A stretch of DNA of 64,000 nt from Rhodocyclaceae bacterium UBA2271 (lineage in GTDB: Bacteria; Pseudomonadota; Gammaproteobacteria; Burkholderiales; Rhodocyclaceae). The position numbers and the translations under genes were made by a program. The notes under the pieces are model-generated. The model was not told the origin of the DNA and searched no databases. It worked only from the letters and a program-made list of their open reading frames with translations. The stretch lies in the NCBI GenBank assembly GCA_002347405.1, contig DDXB01000066.1, positions 89,666 to 153,665 of the forward strand, read 5' to 3'. Below, one piece after another: positions 44,093 through 52,531 of this stretch; positions within the stretch are counted from its first letter, which is position 1, and each line of letters begins with the position of its first letter.

Positions 44093-45087
44093 TGCGATTC
44101 CTCCTTCTTGCGACGCAGGGACATGACGATGCGGATGGCGCCATGGAGCAGTACGCCGAGCAGGGTGGCGATAACCAGGGCAATGATGATCGAGTCGAGC
44201 AGCGGATGGCGCGTGGCGCCGATGATGTAGGAATTGGACAGCAACACGCTATTGGTGAAGCCGTACTTCTGTTGTTCGTCCTTGACCATGTGGCGGTAGA
44301 GCCGAGCCTTGAGGGTACTGTTCGCCGAATGGCAGGAGAGGCACTTCTTCTCGGACTTTTCCTTGTCGAGGATTTCGTGCGAGAGCATCTTGTTCTCGGC
44401 GACTTCTGGCGTATGGCATTCGATGCAGCGCACCGACTGCCAGTGCGCCTTGGCATTGGGCAGCCAGTCGTGGATGGTGTCGATATCCGGGCGCAGCTTC
44501 TTCAGCCCGGGCGTCTTCTCGCCTTCGGGGGCGAACTTGGCAAACATCTCGCTGGAGTTGTGGCACTCCAGGCAGCCGTGGTTGTCCTGGGCGACGATCT
44601 TCGCCGGATCCTGAAGGCGCTTCTGCACGATGTTGATGTGCGGGTTGTGGCAGGTAAAGCAGGTGAACTTTTCCTTGACGCCCTGCACCTTGGCATGCAC
44701 CGAGGCGTTGAACTGGGGCTCGAGGCGCAGCACCTTGGCCGCGTGGCAGGCGGTGCAGCCGACGGTTTCGCTCTTGCCAGCCTCGGCGTGCGGGTAGTCG
44801 GTGTAGTGGGTCTTGGAGTGGCACTCGCGACAGTCCATCACGCCATGGTCGGATGGGTTGTAGATCGTGGGCTCGAGGCGCGAGTCCTTGAGCTTGCTCA
44901 TGTCGATGTCAGCCTTGGGCGGCTTGGCGATGCCAGCGGCGCTGTGGCACGCATAGCAGGCCTCGTTGGCCTTGCGGTTCATCTCGATGGTGGTCTGATC
45001 GACCGGCGCATCGCTGGCGGCAAGAGCCGGGCAACCCCAGCCTATCAACAGCAATGCAATCAGATATCGGTACCCGCTGACGCGCAC
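44089..45087 (-). CDS. Membrane-anchored heptaheme cytochrome c, copy A
   Basis: 332 residues; signal peptide (LIALLLIGWGCPALA) and seven CxxCH sites: CYACH, CRECH, CTACH, CFTCH, CLECH, CIECH, CLSCH. A C-terminal helix (LLDSIIIALVIATLLGVLLH) and basic tail anchor it. With cytochrome b and the EB_dh protein it makes a quinone-to-periplasm electron wire. GTG 45087 is chosen: GAGGGG sits 8 bp upstream and the paralogue has a GTG at the same place. The frame opens further upstream, past the sigma-54 promoter. Confidence 0.87.
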   Translation of the reverse strand: MRVSGYRYLIALLLIGWGCPALAASDAPVDQTTIEMNRKANEACYACHSAAGIAKPPKADIDMSKLKDSRLEPTIYNPSDHGVMDCRECHSKTHYTDYPHAEAGKSETVGCTACHAAKVLRLEPQFNASVHAKVQGVKEKFTCFTCHNPHINIVQKRLQDPAKIVAQDNHGCLECHNSSEMFAKFAPEGEKTPGLKKLRPDIDTIHDWLPNAKAHWQSVRCIECHTPEVAENKMLSHEILDKEKSEKKCLSCHSANSTLKARLYRHMVKDEQQKYGFTNSVLLSNSYIIGATRHPLLDSIIIALVIATLLGVLLHGAIRIVMSLRRKKEESQ

Positions 45088-45120
45088 TTGGATTCCCCTC
45101 GATGACGTGACTGCCGAACA

Positions 45121-45139
45121 CAAAGCAATCGACGTGCCA
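45121..45139 (-). promoter_or_regulatory. Sigma-54 promoter P1 (triad A)
   Basis: Minus strand reads TGGCACG-TCGA-TTGCTTTG, a perfect -24/-12 sigma-54 promoter (GG and GC at the right spacing), 34 bp upstream of the heptaheme A start. Confidence 0.88.
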
Positions 45140-45203
45140 CTTCGTGAAACCCCGTTGAATACGCAACTTTCGGATTCTCGGTGCGCGCAGCCCGATGTAC
45201 TGC

Positions 45204-45241
45204 TGTCACTAAAATGTGACAGCCGTCACTATTCCGTGACA
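45204..45241 (-). promoter_or_regulatory. Two tandem enhancer sites for the NtrC-type regulator (triad A)
   Basis: TGTCAC-N6-GTGACA at 45204-45221 (perfect) and CGTCAC-N6-GTGACA at 45224-45241; centres are 20 bp (two helical turns) apart and 70-100 bp upstream of promoter P1. The second overlaps the 3' end of the regulator gene 45229-46620. Confidence 0.78.
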
Positions 45242-46620
45242 AACCCCCAGCGTTTCATGCGGACATAGAGATTCTGGCGGGGGATGCCGCTGATGCGTGC
45301 CGCTTCGGAAACATTGCCGTTGGCCGTTGCGAGAACCTGCCGCAGGTATTCACGCTCGAAATCCGCGCGTGCATCCTGGTAGGAAGTTGCGGCAACCGTC
45401 TGCAACGAAGAAGCCTGCGGAGCCTCCGTGGCTTCGCAGAGGGGACTGAAATGAACCGCGTCGATGACGCCGCCCGGATGCAGTGCCACCACCCGTTCGA
45501 CGCAATGCTTGAGCTGGCGCACGTTGCCGGGCCATGGACCTGATTCCAGCATCTGCACGGCGGCGGGGGTGAGTGGGCCGCACTGTTTGCCGAACTTGGC
45601 ACTGAAATGCTCGAGAAAGTGGGTGGCGAGCGGCAGGATGTCGCTGTGTCGCGCGCGCAGCGGCGGCAGGTGCAGGGCCACCACGTTGATGCGATAGAAC
45701 AGGTCTTCGCGGAAGCGGCCGGCCTCGACCTCGCCTGCCAGCGGACGGTTGGTGGCGCAGATCAGGCGGAAATCGGTCTTGCGTGGTTGCGTGCTGCCGA
45801 CGCGCGTGAACTGATGATCCTGCAACACATGCAGCAGGCTGCTTTGCAGCTTCGGGCTCATGTCGGCGATTTCATCGAGAAACAGGGTGCCGTCATGCGC
45901 CTTTTCAAAATAGCCGGGAGTGGCCTGGGCGGCACCGGTGAATGCTCCCTTCTCGTAGCCGAACAGCAGGCTTTCGAGCAGCGATTCGGTCAGGCCGCCG
46001 CAATTGACTTCCATGAAAGGTTTGGCGCTGCGTCCGCTCCAGGCATGGATCAGCCGGGCGATCACATCCTTGCCGGTACCGCTTTCCCCTTCGAGCAGCA
46101 CGGTGGTATCCAGCCCGGCGACCTGGCGCGCCTGGGCGAGCAAGCGTTTCATCGCCGGCGCATGTCCCACCACCGTCGGCAAGCCCTGATCGGCCCCCAA
46201 CTTCATGCGCAGGCCATCGATCTCCCGATAGGCGCGGTCGAGTTCGAGTGCCTTGCCAATCACGGCTTCCAGCGCTTCCAGGTCATCGAACGGCTTGGTC
46301 TGGTAATCGAACAGGCCTTCGCGCACGGCCGCAACGGCAACGCGCACATCGGCAAATCCGGTGATCAGGATCACGACCAGTTGCGGCCGCTGGGCACGGA
46401 ATTCGCGGGCCAGTGCGATGCCATCGTCGCCGGGCAGGCATTGATCCATCAGCACCAGATTGAAGTCCTCGGCCGCAAACAGACGCCGCGCTTCGGCGCC
46501 GTCGGCGGCCAGCCATACCTTGGCCGTCCTGGCGAGCAGGTGTTCAAGCAGCGTACGGGTGTAGTGGTCGTCATCGACGACCAGGATGTTGGGCAGCATC
46601 GCGGGCGCTTTACGTGTCAT
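45229..46620 (-). CDS. NtrC-family sigma-54 response regulator, RR1
   Basis: 463 residues in three domains. Receiver (about 10-125): ILVVDDDHYTRTLLEHLLAR, phospho-Asp in LVLMDQCLPGDDG. AAA+ domain (about 150-385): GESGTGKDVIARLIHAWSGR, GAFTGA loop in FGYEKGAFTGAAQATPGYFE, Walker B TLFLDEIADMSPKLQ. Fis-type HTH at the end: GNVSEAARISGIPRQNLYVR. GAFTGA shows it drives sigma-54 polymerase. The start is ATG 46620 (overlapping the kinase stop) or ATG 46599. It lies upstream of promoter P1 and is its likely activator. Confidence 0.92.
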   Translation of the reverse strand: MTRKAPAMLPNILVVDDDHYTRTLLEHLLARTAKVWLAADGAEARRLFAAEDFNLVLMDQCLPGDDGIALAREFRAQRPQLVVILITGFADVRVAVAAVREGLFDYQTKPFDDLEALEAVIGKALELDRAYREIDGLRMKLGADQGLPTVVGHAPAMKRLLAQARQVAGLDTTVLLEGESGTGKDVIARLIHAWSGRSAKPFMEVNCGGLTESLLESLLFGYEKGAFTGAAQATPGYFEKAHDGTLFLDEIADMSPKLQSSLLHVLQDHQFTRVGSTQPRKTDFRLICATNRPLAGEVEAGRFREDLFYRINVVALHLPPLRARHSDILPLATHFLEHFSAKFGKQCGPLTPAAVQMLESGPWPGNVRQLKHCVERVVALHPGGVIDAVHFSPLCEATEAPQASSLQTVAATSYQDARADFEREYLRQVLATANGNVSEAARISGIPRQNLYVRMKRWGFVTE

Positions 46621-48379
46621 TCGCAGGAAGCCACAATGCAAATCGCGTGCCATGACCGGGTTCACTGCTCGCCGTCACCTGGCCGTCATGGAGCAATGCC
46701 ACATGTTGCACCACCGGCAGGCCGAGCCCGGTGCCATCGCTGCGGGTCGTGAAGAACGGCACGAAAATCTTGTCGATAACGTCCGGCGCAATGCCGGTGC
46801 CGTGATCCGTAACGGCCAGCGACCAGCCGGGTATGCCACGTACCGGATCGTCTTCCCGTTCCAGGCTAATGACGATGGCCCCCTGCGGGTCGGTCGTCGC
46901 CTGCGCCGCATTCACCAGCAGGTTGAACAGCGCGTGGCGGATCAGGATCGGATCGATCGTCAGGGTCGCCGGTGTTTCGGGAAGCCTGACCTCCACCGGC
47001 AGGTGCTTGTTCTCGGTCTGACGGAACAGCAGCACTGTATCGTCGATCAGTTCCGCCAGCGGCGTCGGCTTGGCGTCGAAACAGGAGACCTTGGAAAACT
47101 CCAGCATGCGCTTGACGAAGGCCCGGCAATCCTCGCCGGCGCTGCGAATCTCGCCGAGCAGCTTGTGCGTCTGTTCAGGGTTTTCAGGCTCGCGCGCGGC
47201 AAGCTGGGCCATGTTCACGACACCGACCAGCGGGTTATTGAGCTGGTGGGCAATGCCGCCAACCATGGTCCCGAGGGCGGAAAGTTTTTCCAGTTGCAGG
47301 ATGCGCTGATGCTCCGTGTTCAGGTGCAGCAGCTGATGTTCGAGATCATGCTGGCGCTGATAGTCGCGCTCCACCCGATCGAGCGCGACATAGAAGACGC
47401 CGAACACACCGGCTCCAACAGCAAGACTGAGCAGAACCACGCCGGCCATGTAGTTATTGAAGGTCGTTTTCAGCGCCGTGATGTCGCGCAGGATCGCCAG
47501 TTCGCCGATGTGGTGACCGCCGGCATCCGCCAACGGCACAACGGCGATATGCAACGAGCGGCCATGATCCTGGAGTTCGACAGCACTGCCATGTAGCAGT
47601 CGGGCGAGCAGGCGATCATCGAAGTCCTTCGGTAGTTGTCCGCTGGTTTGCGCCAGCGTGACATGGCTGGAAAAACGTTGCCAATCGCTTTCCGGATCCT
47701 GGCGCTGCATCAGCGTCTGGCCACGCTGCCACTGCTGCTTCGCCAGGAAGCGCTTGTTGACCAGAACGACCAGGTCCACCGCCAGGCTGCCCCGCACTTC
47801 GTCGATCAGATGCTTGACCTCCTCGCCGATCTCGACGTAGCCAAGGACACGCCCCCCCTGCTGCCAGGGCATCACCAGCCGCAAGGTCAGGGTTCCCAGC
47901 GGCCCCAGCTCCAGGCCGTGCACTGCTTCCTTGCGGCTGTGGGCCTGCAACATCGTCACGCGATAGATGGGGTCACCGTACTCGTCGGGGCTATGGAGTC
48001 GATATAGATTGGTCCGGTCGGGTGCGTTGAAATACAGGTGGGTGATGCGATGATCGGTACGCAGGGTTTCGAACAAGGCGCGCGCGTGCAGCTCAAGCCC
48101 GTTGCGGTCAGCATTGCGGAACGCTTCCTCGATGGCCAGATTGCCCGTCATGGCGCGCGCGACGGCGCGCATGAGATTGCCGTCCTTGTCCAGCTTGAAC
48201 GCGAAGAGCTTGGCGACACCCGCCGATCGCTCGGCCAGATCCTGGTCGCGGATGCGTATTTCTACACTGTAAATCGCGCTGGCGAACACGAACATGATGA
48301 CAGCCAGCGCAAGCGCAAACGGGCCGATGAACTTGGCCTTGACGCGCTTGGGCTGACGGGTGGGGGAAACGGAACTCAC
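46610..48379 (-). CDS. Membrane sensor histidine kinase, HK1
   Basis: 589 residues. N-terminal helix (FIGPFALALAVIMFVFASAI), a large periplasmic sensor of about 250 residues, a second helix (VVLLSLAVGAGVFGVFYVAL), then HisKA (LSALGTMVGGIAHQLNNPLV, phospho-His) and HATPase (RHALFNLLVNAAQATTDPQG, DHGTGIAPDVIDKIFVPFFT, SDGTGLGLPVVQHVALLHDG). No ATG is available; GTG 48379 is the first start that fits, with TTG 48427 as an alternative. Overlaps RR1 by 11 bp; a cognate pair. Signal unknown. Confidence 0.88.
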   Translation of the reverse strand: MSSVSPTRQPKRVKAKFIGPFALALAVIMFVFASAIYSVEIRIRDQDLAERSAGVAKLFAFKLDKDGNLMRAVARAMTGNLAIEEAFRNADRNGLELHARALFETLRTDHRITHLYFNAPDRTNLYRLHSPDEYGDPIYRVTMLQAHSRKEAVHGLELGPLGTLTLRLVMPWQQGGRVLGYVEIGEEVKHLIDEVRGSLAVDLVVLVNKRFLAKQQWQRGQTLMQRQDPESDWQRFSSHVTLAQTSGQLPKDFDDRLLARLLHGSAVELQDHGRSLHIAVVPLADAGGHHIGELAILRDITALKTTFNNYMAGVVLLSLAVGAGVFGVFYVALDRVERDYQRQHDLEHQLLHLNTEHQRILQLEKLSALGTMVGGIAHQLNNPLVGVVNMAQLAAREPENPEQTHKLLGEIRSAGEDCRAFVKRMLEFSKVSCFDAKPTPLAELIDDTVLLFRQTENKHLPVEVRLPETPATLTIDPILIRHALFNLLVNAAQATTDPQGAIVISLEREDDPVRGIPGWSLAVTDHGTGIAPDVIDKIFVPFFTTRSDGTGLGLPVVQHVALLHDGQVTASSEPGHGTRFALWLPANDT

Positions 48380-48452
48380 GGGCCGGAGTGTGCGCCAACC
48401 CGCTATACGAAACAACTGCACCCTCAAAAGTCGGTCGCCGCTTTGCGGAGGG

Positions 48453-49085
48453 TCAGCCCGCTATCTTGCGCGCTTCCCTGCCAACAAACAGCGCCGTCAG
48501 TTCGGCCAGCTGGCGGTAGAACGCACTTTCCGCACTGCCCTTGACAGCCTCGGTAAATGGCCCGATCCAGCGGCCCAGATGCTGGCCGAGGAAGCGCGCT
48601 TTCAAGTCGGCAACCGCGGTCAGACGCGCGGCGTCGCCGCTGGAACGCGCCTCGTTTTCCTGAAAGATCAGCAGATACAGAAACTCCAGCTCGACGGCGA
48701 TGTGGTCGGGCACTTCGCGGAATTCCTCGTCGATCTCGAAGCCGCCCTCCTGGTAAAGCGCGAGTACCGCCATGGTCGTGTCGCCCATGAGCGTCCGGTT
48801 TTCTTCCAGCCAGACCGACCCATAGGGATTGGCCAATATCTGCATCGGCCCCAGGAACAGCCGGGTGTAGTCGAGCAACAGGGCTTGCGTTTCCGCCGCG
48901 CAGAACGCATCCCCCAGCGCTTGCGCCTGCGGGACAAGGGTTTCATCGACCTCACGTGCGGCGGCAAGCAGGGTGTCGAACACCCCTTCTGCCGCGAAGG
49001 CGGGTTCAGGTTCGTAGTAGCAGGCGGCGATCAAGCGACACAAATCTTCGCGCGCCAGGGCGCCGCGCATTTCCGTTTCGGTCAT
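48453..49085 (-). CDS. TorD/DmsD-family chaperone for the molybdoenzyme
   Basis: 210 residues, all-helical. Family marks: REDLCRLIAACYYEPEPAFA near the start, LLLDYTRLFLGPMQILANPY near residue 70 with the GSVWLEENRTLMGDTTMAVL loop (usual Y/W-x-S-x-Y/W region), then PDHIAVELEFLYLLIFQENE. Such chaperones hold the Tat signal and insert the Mo cofactor before export. It follows the ferredoxin-subunit gene after an internal terminator. Confidence 0.85.
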   Translation of the reverse strand: MTETEMRGALAREDLCRLIAACYYEPEPAFAAEGVFDTLLAAAREVDETLVPQAQALGDAFCAAETQALLLDYTRLFLGPMQILANPYGSVWLEENRTLMGDTTMAVLALYQEGGFEIDEEFREVPDHIAVELEFLYLLIFQENEARSSGDAARLTAVADLKARFLGQHLGRWIGPFTEAVKGSAESAFYRQLAELTALFVGREARKIAG

Positions 49086-49094
49086 GGCATATCC

Positions 49095-49124
49095 TAAAAA
49101 AAGAGGCAGGGTCGCCCCTGCCTC
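49095..49124 (-). terminator. Internal terminator between the ferredoxin-subunit and torD-like genes
   Basis: GAGGCAGGG (49103-49111) pairs perfectly with CCCTGCCTC (49116-49124); on the minus strand a T7 run follows. The torD-like ATG is 10 bases past the T-run, so expression of the chaperone, HK1 and RR1 depends on read-through or on another promoter. Confidence 0.85.
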
Positions 49125-49145
49125 GCGATTGTATAGCCCGATCGT

Positions 49146-49916
49146 TCAGGCCCGCACGCTGTACTTGTTGATGTAATAGACGTTCGGCTTGGTGCCCTTG
49201 TCCTCTTGCAGGCGGAAGAATTTCTGCTTCTTGACGATCTGCGCGATTTCCGACTTGGGATTTTTCAGATCGCCGAAGATGCGCGCCTTGGACGGGCACA
49301 CCTCCACGCAGGCCGGCAGCAGGCCATGGGTGACGCGGTGATAGCAGAAGGTGCACTTTTCAAACACGCCACGCGCGCGCACCGCCTGGGTTTCCGCGGC
49401 AGCGTAGCCGTTCATGGCCGGCACTGGGGCACCCGCCGCCTTGGCCACTTCGGCGCCGGAAGCGGTGCAGCCGGCAATCATCGCGGTGTTGTCTTCCCAG
49501 CGCGGTTGTGCCGGTTTGCGCTTGTTGTTCATGCTGATGACGCTGTAGGTTTCGCCGGCAAGGCTACGCTCGTCCAGTATATCGGCGCTGTACGGGCAGG
49601 ACTGCTGGCAGGCCCTGCAACCGGTGCAGGTTTCGTGATCGATCAGAACGAAGCCGTCCGGCGTCTTGAATATCGCAGACGGCTCGACCGGACACTTCGG
49701 AATGCAGGCCGGTTCGTCGCAATGATTGCACAGCACCGGCAGCACGATCTGGGTCGTGTTGGGGAACTTGCCTTCGGTCGTGCTGATGAAGTCGGCCCAG
49801 TTGTGTGCGTTGTTGTCGCCGCGATCCCGGGTGTTGTTTTCCGCCTTGCAGGCGAAGGCGCAGGCCCCGCAGCCGACGCACTTTTGCAGGTCAATCACCA
49901 TTCCATATTTGGGCAT
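49146..49916 (-). CDS. Four [4Fe-4S] ferredoxin-type subunit of the molybdoenzyme
   Basis: 256 residues. It starts MPKYGMVIDLQKCVGCGACA, and the Cys groups fall as CVGCGACAFAC, LCNHCDEPACIPKCP, TCTGCRACQQSC and KCTFCYHRVTHGLLPACVEV, enough for four clusters as in ArrB/PsrB/PhsB/TtrB. It transfers electrons between the Mo subunit and the membrane or cytochrome chain. It has no signal, so it is exported together with the Tat-bearing large subunit. An NrfD-type membrane partner is missing from the locus. Confidence 0.9.
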   Translation of the reverse strand: MPKYGMVIDLQKCVGCGACAFACKAENNTRDRGDNNAHNWADFISTTEGKFPNTTQIVLPVLCNHCDEPACIPKCPVEPSAIFKTPDGFVLIDHETCTGCRACQQSCPYSADILDERSLAGETYSVISMNNKRKPAQPRWEDNTAMIAGCTASGAEVAKAAGAPVPAMNGYAAAETQAVRARGVFEKCTFCYHRVTHGLLPACVEVCPSKARIFGDLKNPKSEIAQIVKKQKFFRLQEDKGTKPNVYYINKYSVRA

Positions 49917-49947
49917 TATTTATCTCCTAAATTCGTGCGTTCGGCTA

Positions 49948-52506
49948 TCAGGCTTTTTCGACCCGGACGCCGGTGAAGCCGCCATTGCGGGCCGTGGCGC
50001 CGCTGAGACGGTCATAGTCATCGACGAGGATTTCGTTGTTGTTGCCGCCGCGCGGAACCGCCTTGCCGTAGTCCTGCGCCGCGACGCGACCGTAGGCCCA
50101 ATGCCCCTGGCCAAAGGTCTTGGTGACGGTGCCCGGACGGATACCCTCCCACAGCTTGACCTGGGTGACGATGGAGCCGGCAGGTGAGGTGATCTTCACC
50201 GTATCGCCGTTCTTGAGCCCCAGCTTGACGCCATCGACCGGGTTCATCTTGAGCACGTCGCCCCAGGACACATCGCCGGCATCCATCTTCCTGAATTCCT
50301 GATACCAGGGCAGGTTGGCCGAACGTCCCTCGCGATTCAGCCGCGACTTGGCGTCGACGAATTCGAACGGGTACTCCGCGTAGCTGCCATGGCGCTTGGG
50401 TGCTTCGTAGTGCGGCACGAAGGCCAGTTCGCCCTGCGCGAGATAGCCGGACACCTTCAGCACATCGTCGATCGTGGTCTTGTGCTTGTCGGCGTGCTCG
50501 GTCAGTCCCTTCTTGAGCGTCTCGCTGTAGAACTCGAACTTCTTGGTCGCGGTGTTGAACTTGCCGCCCCAGCCCTTCTTGAAGCTGTACTGCTGTGTGT
50601 TGTACATGCCTTTCTTGCGGAAGTCCGCCCAGCCTTCGAGCTTGTCGCCTTTCAGCGGTTCCTTGGGCATCCACATCGGGGCGCTGGAAATCTTCGCCAG
50701 GACTTCGGAAAACTCCATCGCGCTGGTCGGCGGCTTGCCGGTCTCGGGATCCTTGAACTCGTTGGCGAAATAATCGTAGAGGTTCGGAAAGCCGCGCGCC
50801 TTGAGTTTTGCCGCCAGCAGCCAGCAGACCTCGGTTTCTTCCTGCTTGACATCCCACAACCGCTTGCCGGCCGGTTGCTGGATCGACGCGAAGCCATGTG
50901 TCAGCCCATTATTGGAAATTACCGACAGACCCTCGCTGGCATTGAAGGTCGAGGGCAGCACCACATCGGCAAACTGCGTCATCTCGGACGCGTTGGTGAC
51001 CATGTGCGCGAAGAAGGGCAGTTGCGACAAGGCCTTGTCCCAGCGGGTCGGGTCGGTACAGGAGAAGTTGAAGTTCGACCAGGAACTCAGCAGCACCTTG
51101 ATGGCGCCCGGATCCTTCAGCATGCCGTTGGCGATGTTGTTGGTGACCACGCCGCTGCCGGGCTTGGCATTCATCATGGCCGGCATGTCCTTCTCGCCGC
51201 GGCCGTCGATCTTCTTGCCCTTGCCATGCTTCTTGGCGACTTCGTCCAGGTAGGCGTCGCGCTTGGGATAGGCGCCGAGCGGCGGGCTGGTGGTCTGCAA
51301 TACGCCCCCTTCGACATCAATCGAGCCGAGCAGGCCGTTGAGGGCATGCACCGCCATGGCGGCATAGGTGCCGCGCGGATACATCGCCGCACCCGGCCCC
51401 ATCCAGACACAGACCTTCGGCGCGGCCTTGGCCATCGCACGAACGACGCGCACCGTCTGCGCCGCCGGAATCAAGGTTTCCTGTTCCGCCCAGGCGGGGG
51501 TCTTGTCCTTCAGTTCGATATTCCACCACTTCACCAGGCCGTGGGTTTCCTTTTCGGCGAAGGCAGCTTCATCTACCGTTGCCCCGGCGATGAAGAGGTT
51601 CTTGCCTTCCTTGAAGTCGCCGACGAATTCCTTGCTCCACATTCCCTCGACCAGGATCGTGTGGGCCATGGCGCTGGCCAGGGCGCCATCGGTACCCGGC
51701 TTGATCGGCAGCCATTCGTGCGATTTGGCCGCGGAAGTCGACATGCGCGGATCGACGGTGATCAGGGCACCGCGCGCGATGATGTCGCCGAGGTGGGCGA
51801 TCGTCCCGGGCACCATGCGGTTCGAGGATACCGGATCGCAGCCCCATGCCACCAGACACTGGGTGCGTGCCAGGTCATAGTCGCGATAACCGAAAAAGCC
51901 CTGGGTCAGACCGGGACCCATTTTTTCCGCCTCGGCGCAGATGGCGCTGTGCGAGAAGTAGTTCGGCGTGCCGTAGATGGCGGGCAGCGCGCCGTAGAGG
52001 ATTTGCGTGGCCGTCGAAGAGTAGCGGCCGCGGATATAGGCGAACTTGTGCGGTTCGTCGTTCTTGCGCAGTTCGATCATCTTGTCGGCAACCAGATCAA
52101 GCGCTTCGTCCCAGGTGATGGGGACGAACTGCGGATCGATACCGCGCCCCTTCAACGGATTGGTGCGTTTCATCGGCACCTTGATGCGGTCGGGATCGTA
52201 GGTCTGCTGCGGGATCAGGTGGCCGCGCGGGCAGCAGTAGCCGCCATTTGCCTTGGAGAGCTGATTGCCGCGGACCTTTACCGCGCGATTGTCCTGCACG
52301 AAGATCTCGACCGCACACCATGCGGTGCAGCCCTGGCAGGTGGTCGGCACCCAGGCGCCCTTGGCCGGCGCGGCGGCACCAGCCTTGCGGATCTTGATGG
52401 CACTGGATTTCGGGTTGCGCGGCGTGGCGGCAAAGACGCCTTCCACCATCAACAGGCCGATGGACGCTGCCGATCCCTTGATGAAATCACGTCTTGTCAG
52501 TTTCAT
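49948..52506 (-). CDS. Molybdopterin oxidoreductase catalytic subunit, ArrA/ArxA-like
   Basis: 852 residues (known ArrA about 854). Tat signal MKLTRRDFIKGSAAS. [4Fe-4S] site: Cys57, Cys60, Cys64 and Cys91 or 92 (TCQGCTAWC, GGYCCPRG). Active-site region: YIRGRYSSTATQILYGALP, then HSAICAEAEKMG with Cys190 as the likely Mo ligand, and GFFGYRDYD. From memory, ArrA of Shewanella ANA-3 has C193, K198 and Y210 at equal spacing (here C190, K195, Y207) and an Arg-Tyr pair like R161-Y162. Arsenate reduction or anaerobic arsenite oxidation is thus the best guess, helped by nearby ars genes and an AioX-like sensor. Polysulfide, thiosulfate or tetrathionate enzymes are the alternatives. Confidence 0.72.
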   Translation of the reverse strand: MKLTRRDFIKGSAASIGLLMVEGVFAATPRNPKSSAIKIRKAGAAAPAKGAWVPTTCQGCTAWCAVEIFVQDNRAVKVRGNQLSKANGGYCCPRGHLIPQQTYDPDRIKVPMKRTNPLKGRGIDPQFVPITWDEALDLVADKMIELRKNDEPHKFAYIRGRYSSTATQILYGALPAIYGTPNYFSHSAICAEAEKMGPGLTQGFFGYRDYDLARTQCLVAWGCDPVSSNRMVPGTIAHLGDIIARGALITVDPRMSTSAAKSHEWLPIKPGTDGALASAMAHTILVEGMWSKEFVGDFKEGKNLFIAGATVDEAAFAEKETHGLVKWWNIELKDKTPAWAEQETLIPAAQTVRVVRAMAKAAPKVCVWMGPGAAMYPRGTYAAMAVHALNGLLGSIDVEGGVLQTTSPPLGAYPKRDAYLDEVAKKHGKGKKIDGRGEKDMPAMMNAKPGSGVVTNNIANGMLKDPGAIKVLLSSWSNFNFSCTDPTRWDKALSQLPFFAHMVTNASEMTQFADVVLPSTFNASEGLSVISNNGLTHGFASIQQPAGKRLWDVKQEETEVCWLLAAKLKARGFPNLYDYFANEFKDPETGKPPTSAMEFSEVLAKISSAPMWMPKEPLKGDKLEGWADFRKKGMYNTQQYSFKKGWGGKFNTATKKFEFYSETLKKGLTEHADKHKTTIDDVLKVSGYLAQGELAFVPHYEAPKRHGSYAEYPFEFVDAKSRLNREGRSANLPWYQEFRKMDAGDVSWGDVLKMNPVDGVKLGLKNGDTVKITSPAGSIVTQVKLWEGIRPGTVTKTFGQGHWAYGRVAAQDYGKAVPRGGNNNEILVDDYDRLSGATARNGGFTGVRVEKA

Positions 52507-52531
52507 GACGATTCCTTTCGGGATGTGTCGA

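Noticed and set aside
48427..48450. Another copy of the dispersed repeat next to HK1
   Set aside because: Only AAAAGTCGG and scattered bases match; too degenerate to count.
49948..52506. Phenylacetyl-CoA:acceptor oxidoreductase (PadB) instead of an oxyanion enzyme
   Set aside because: No NrfD-like PadD or phenylacetate genes are near; the HSAICAEAEK region, the AioX-like sensor and neighbouring ars genes fit the ArrA/ArxA group better. Not excluded.
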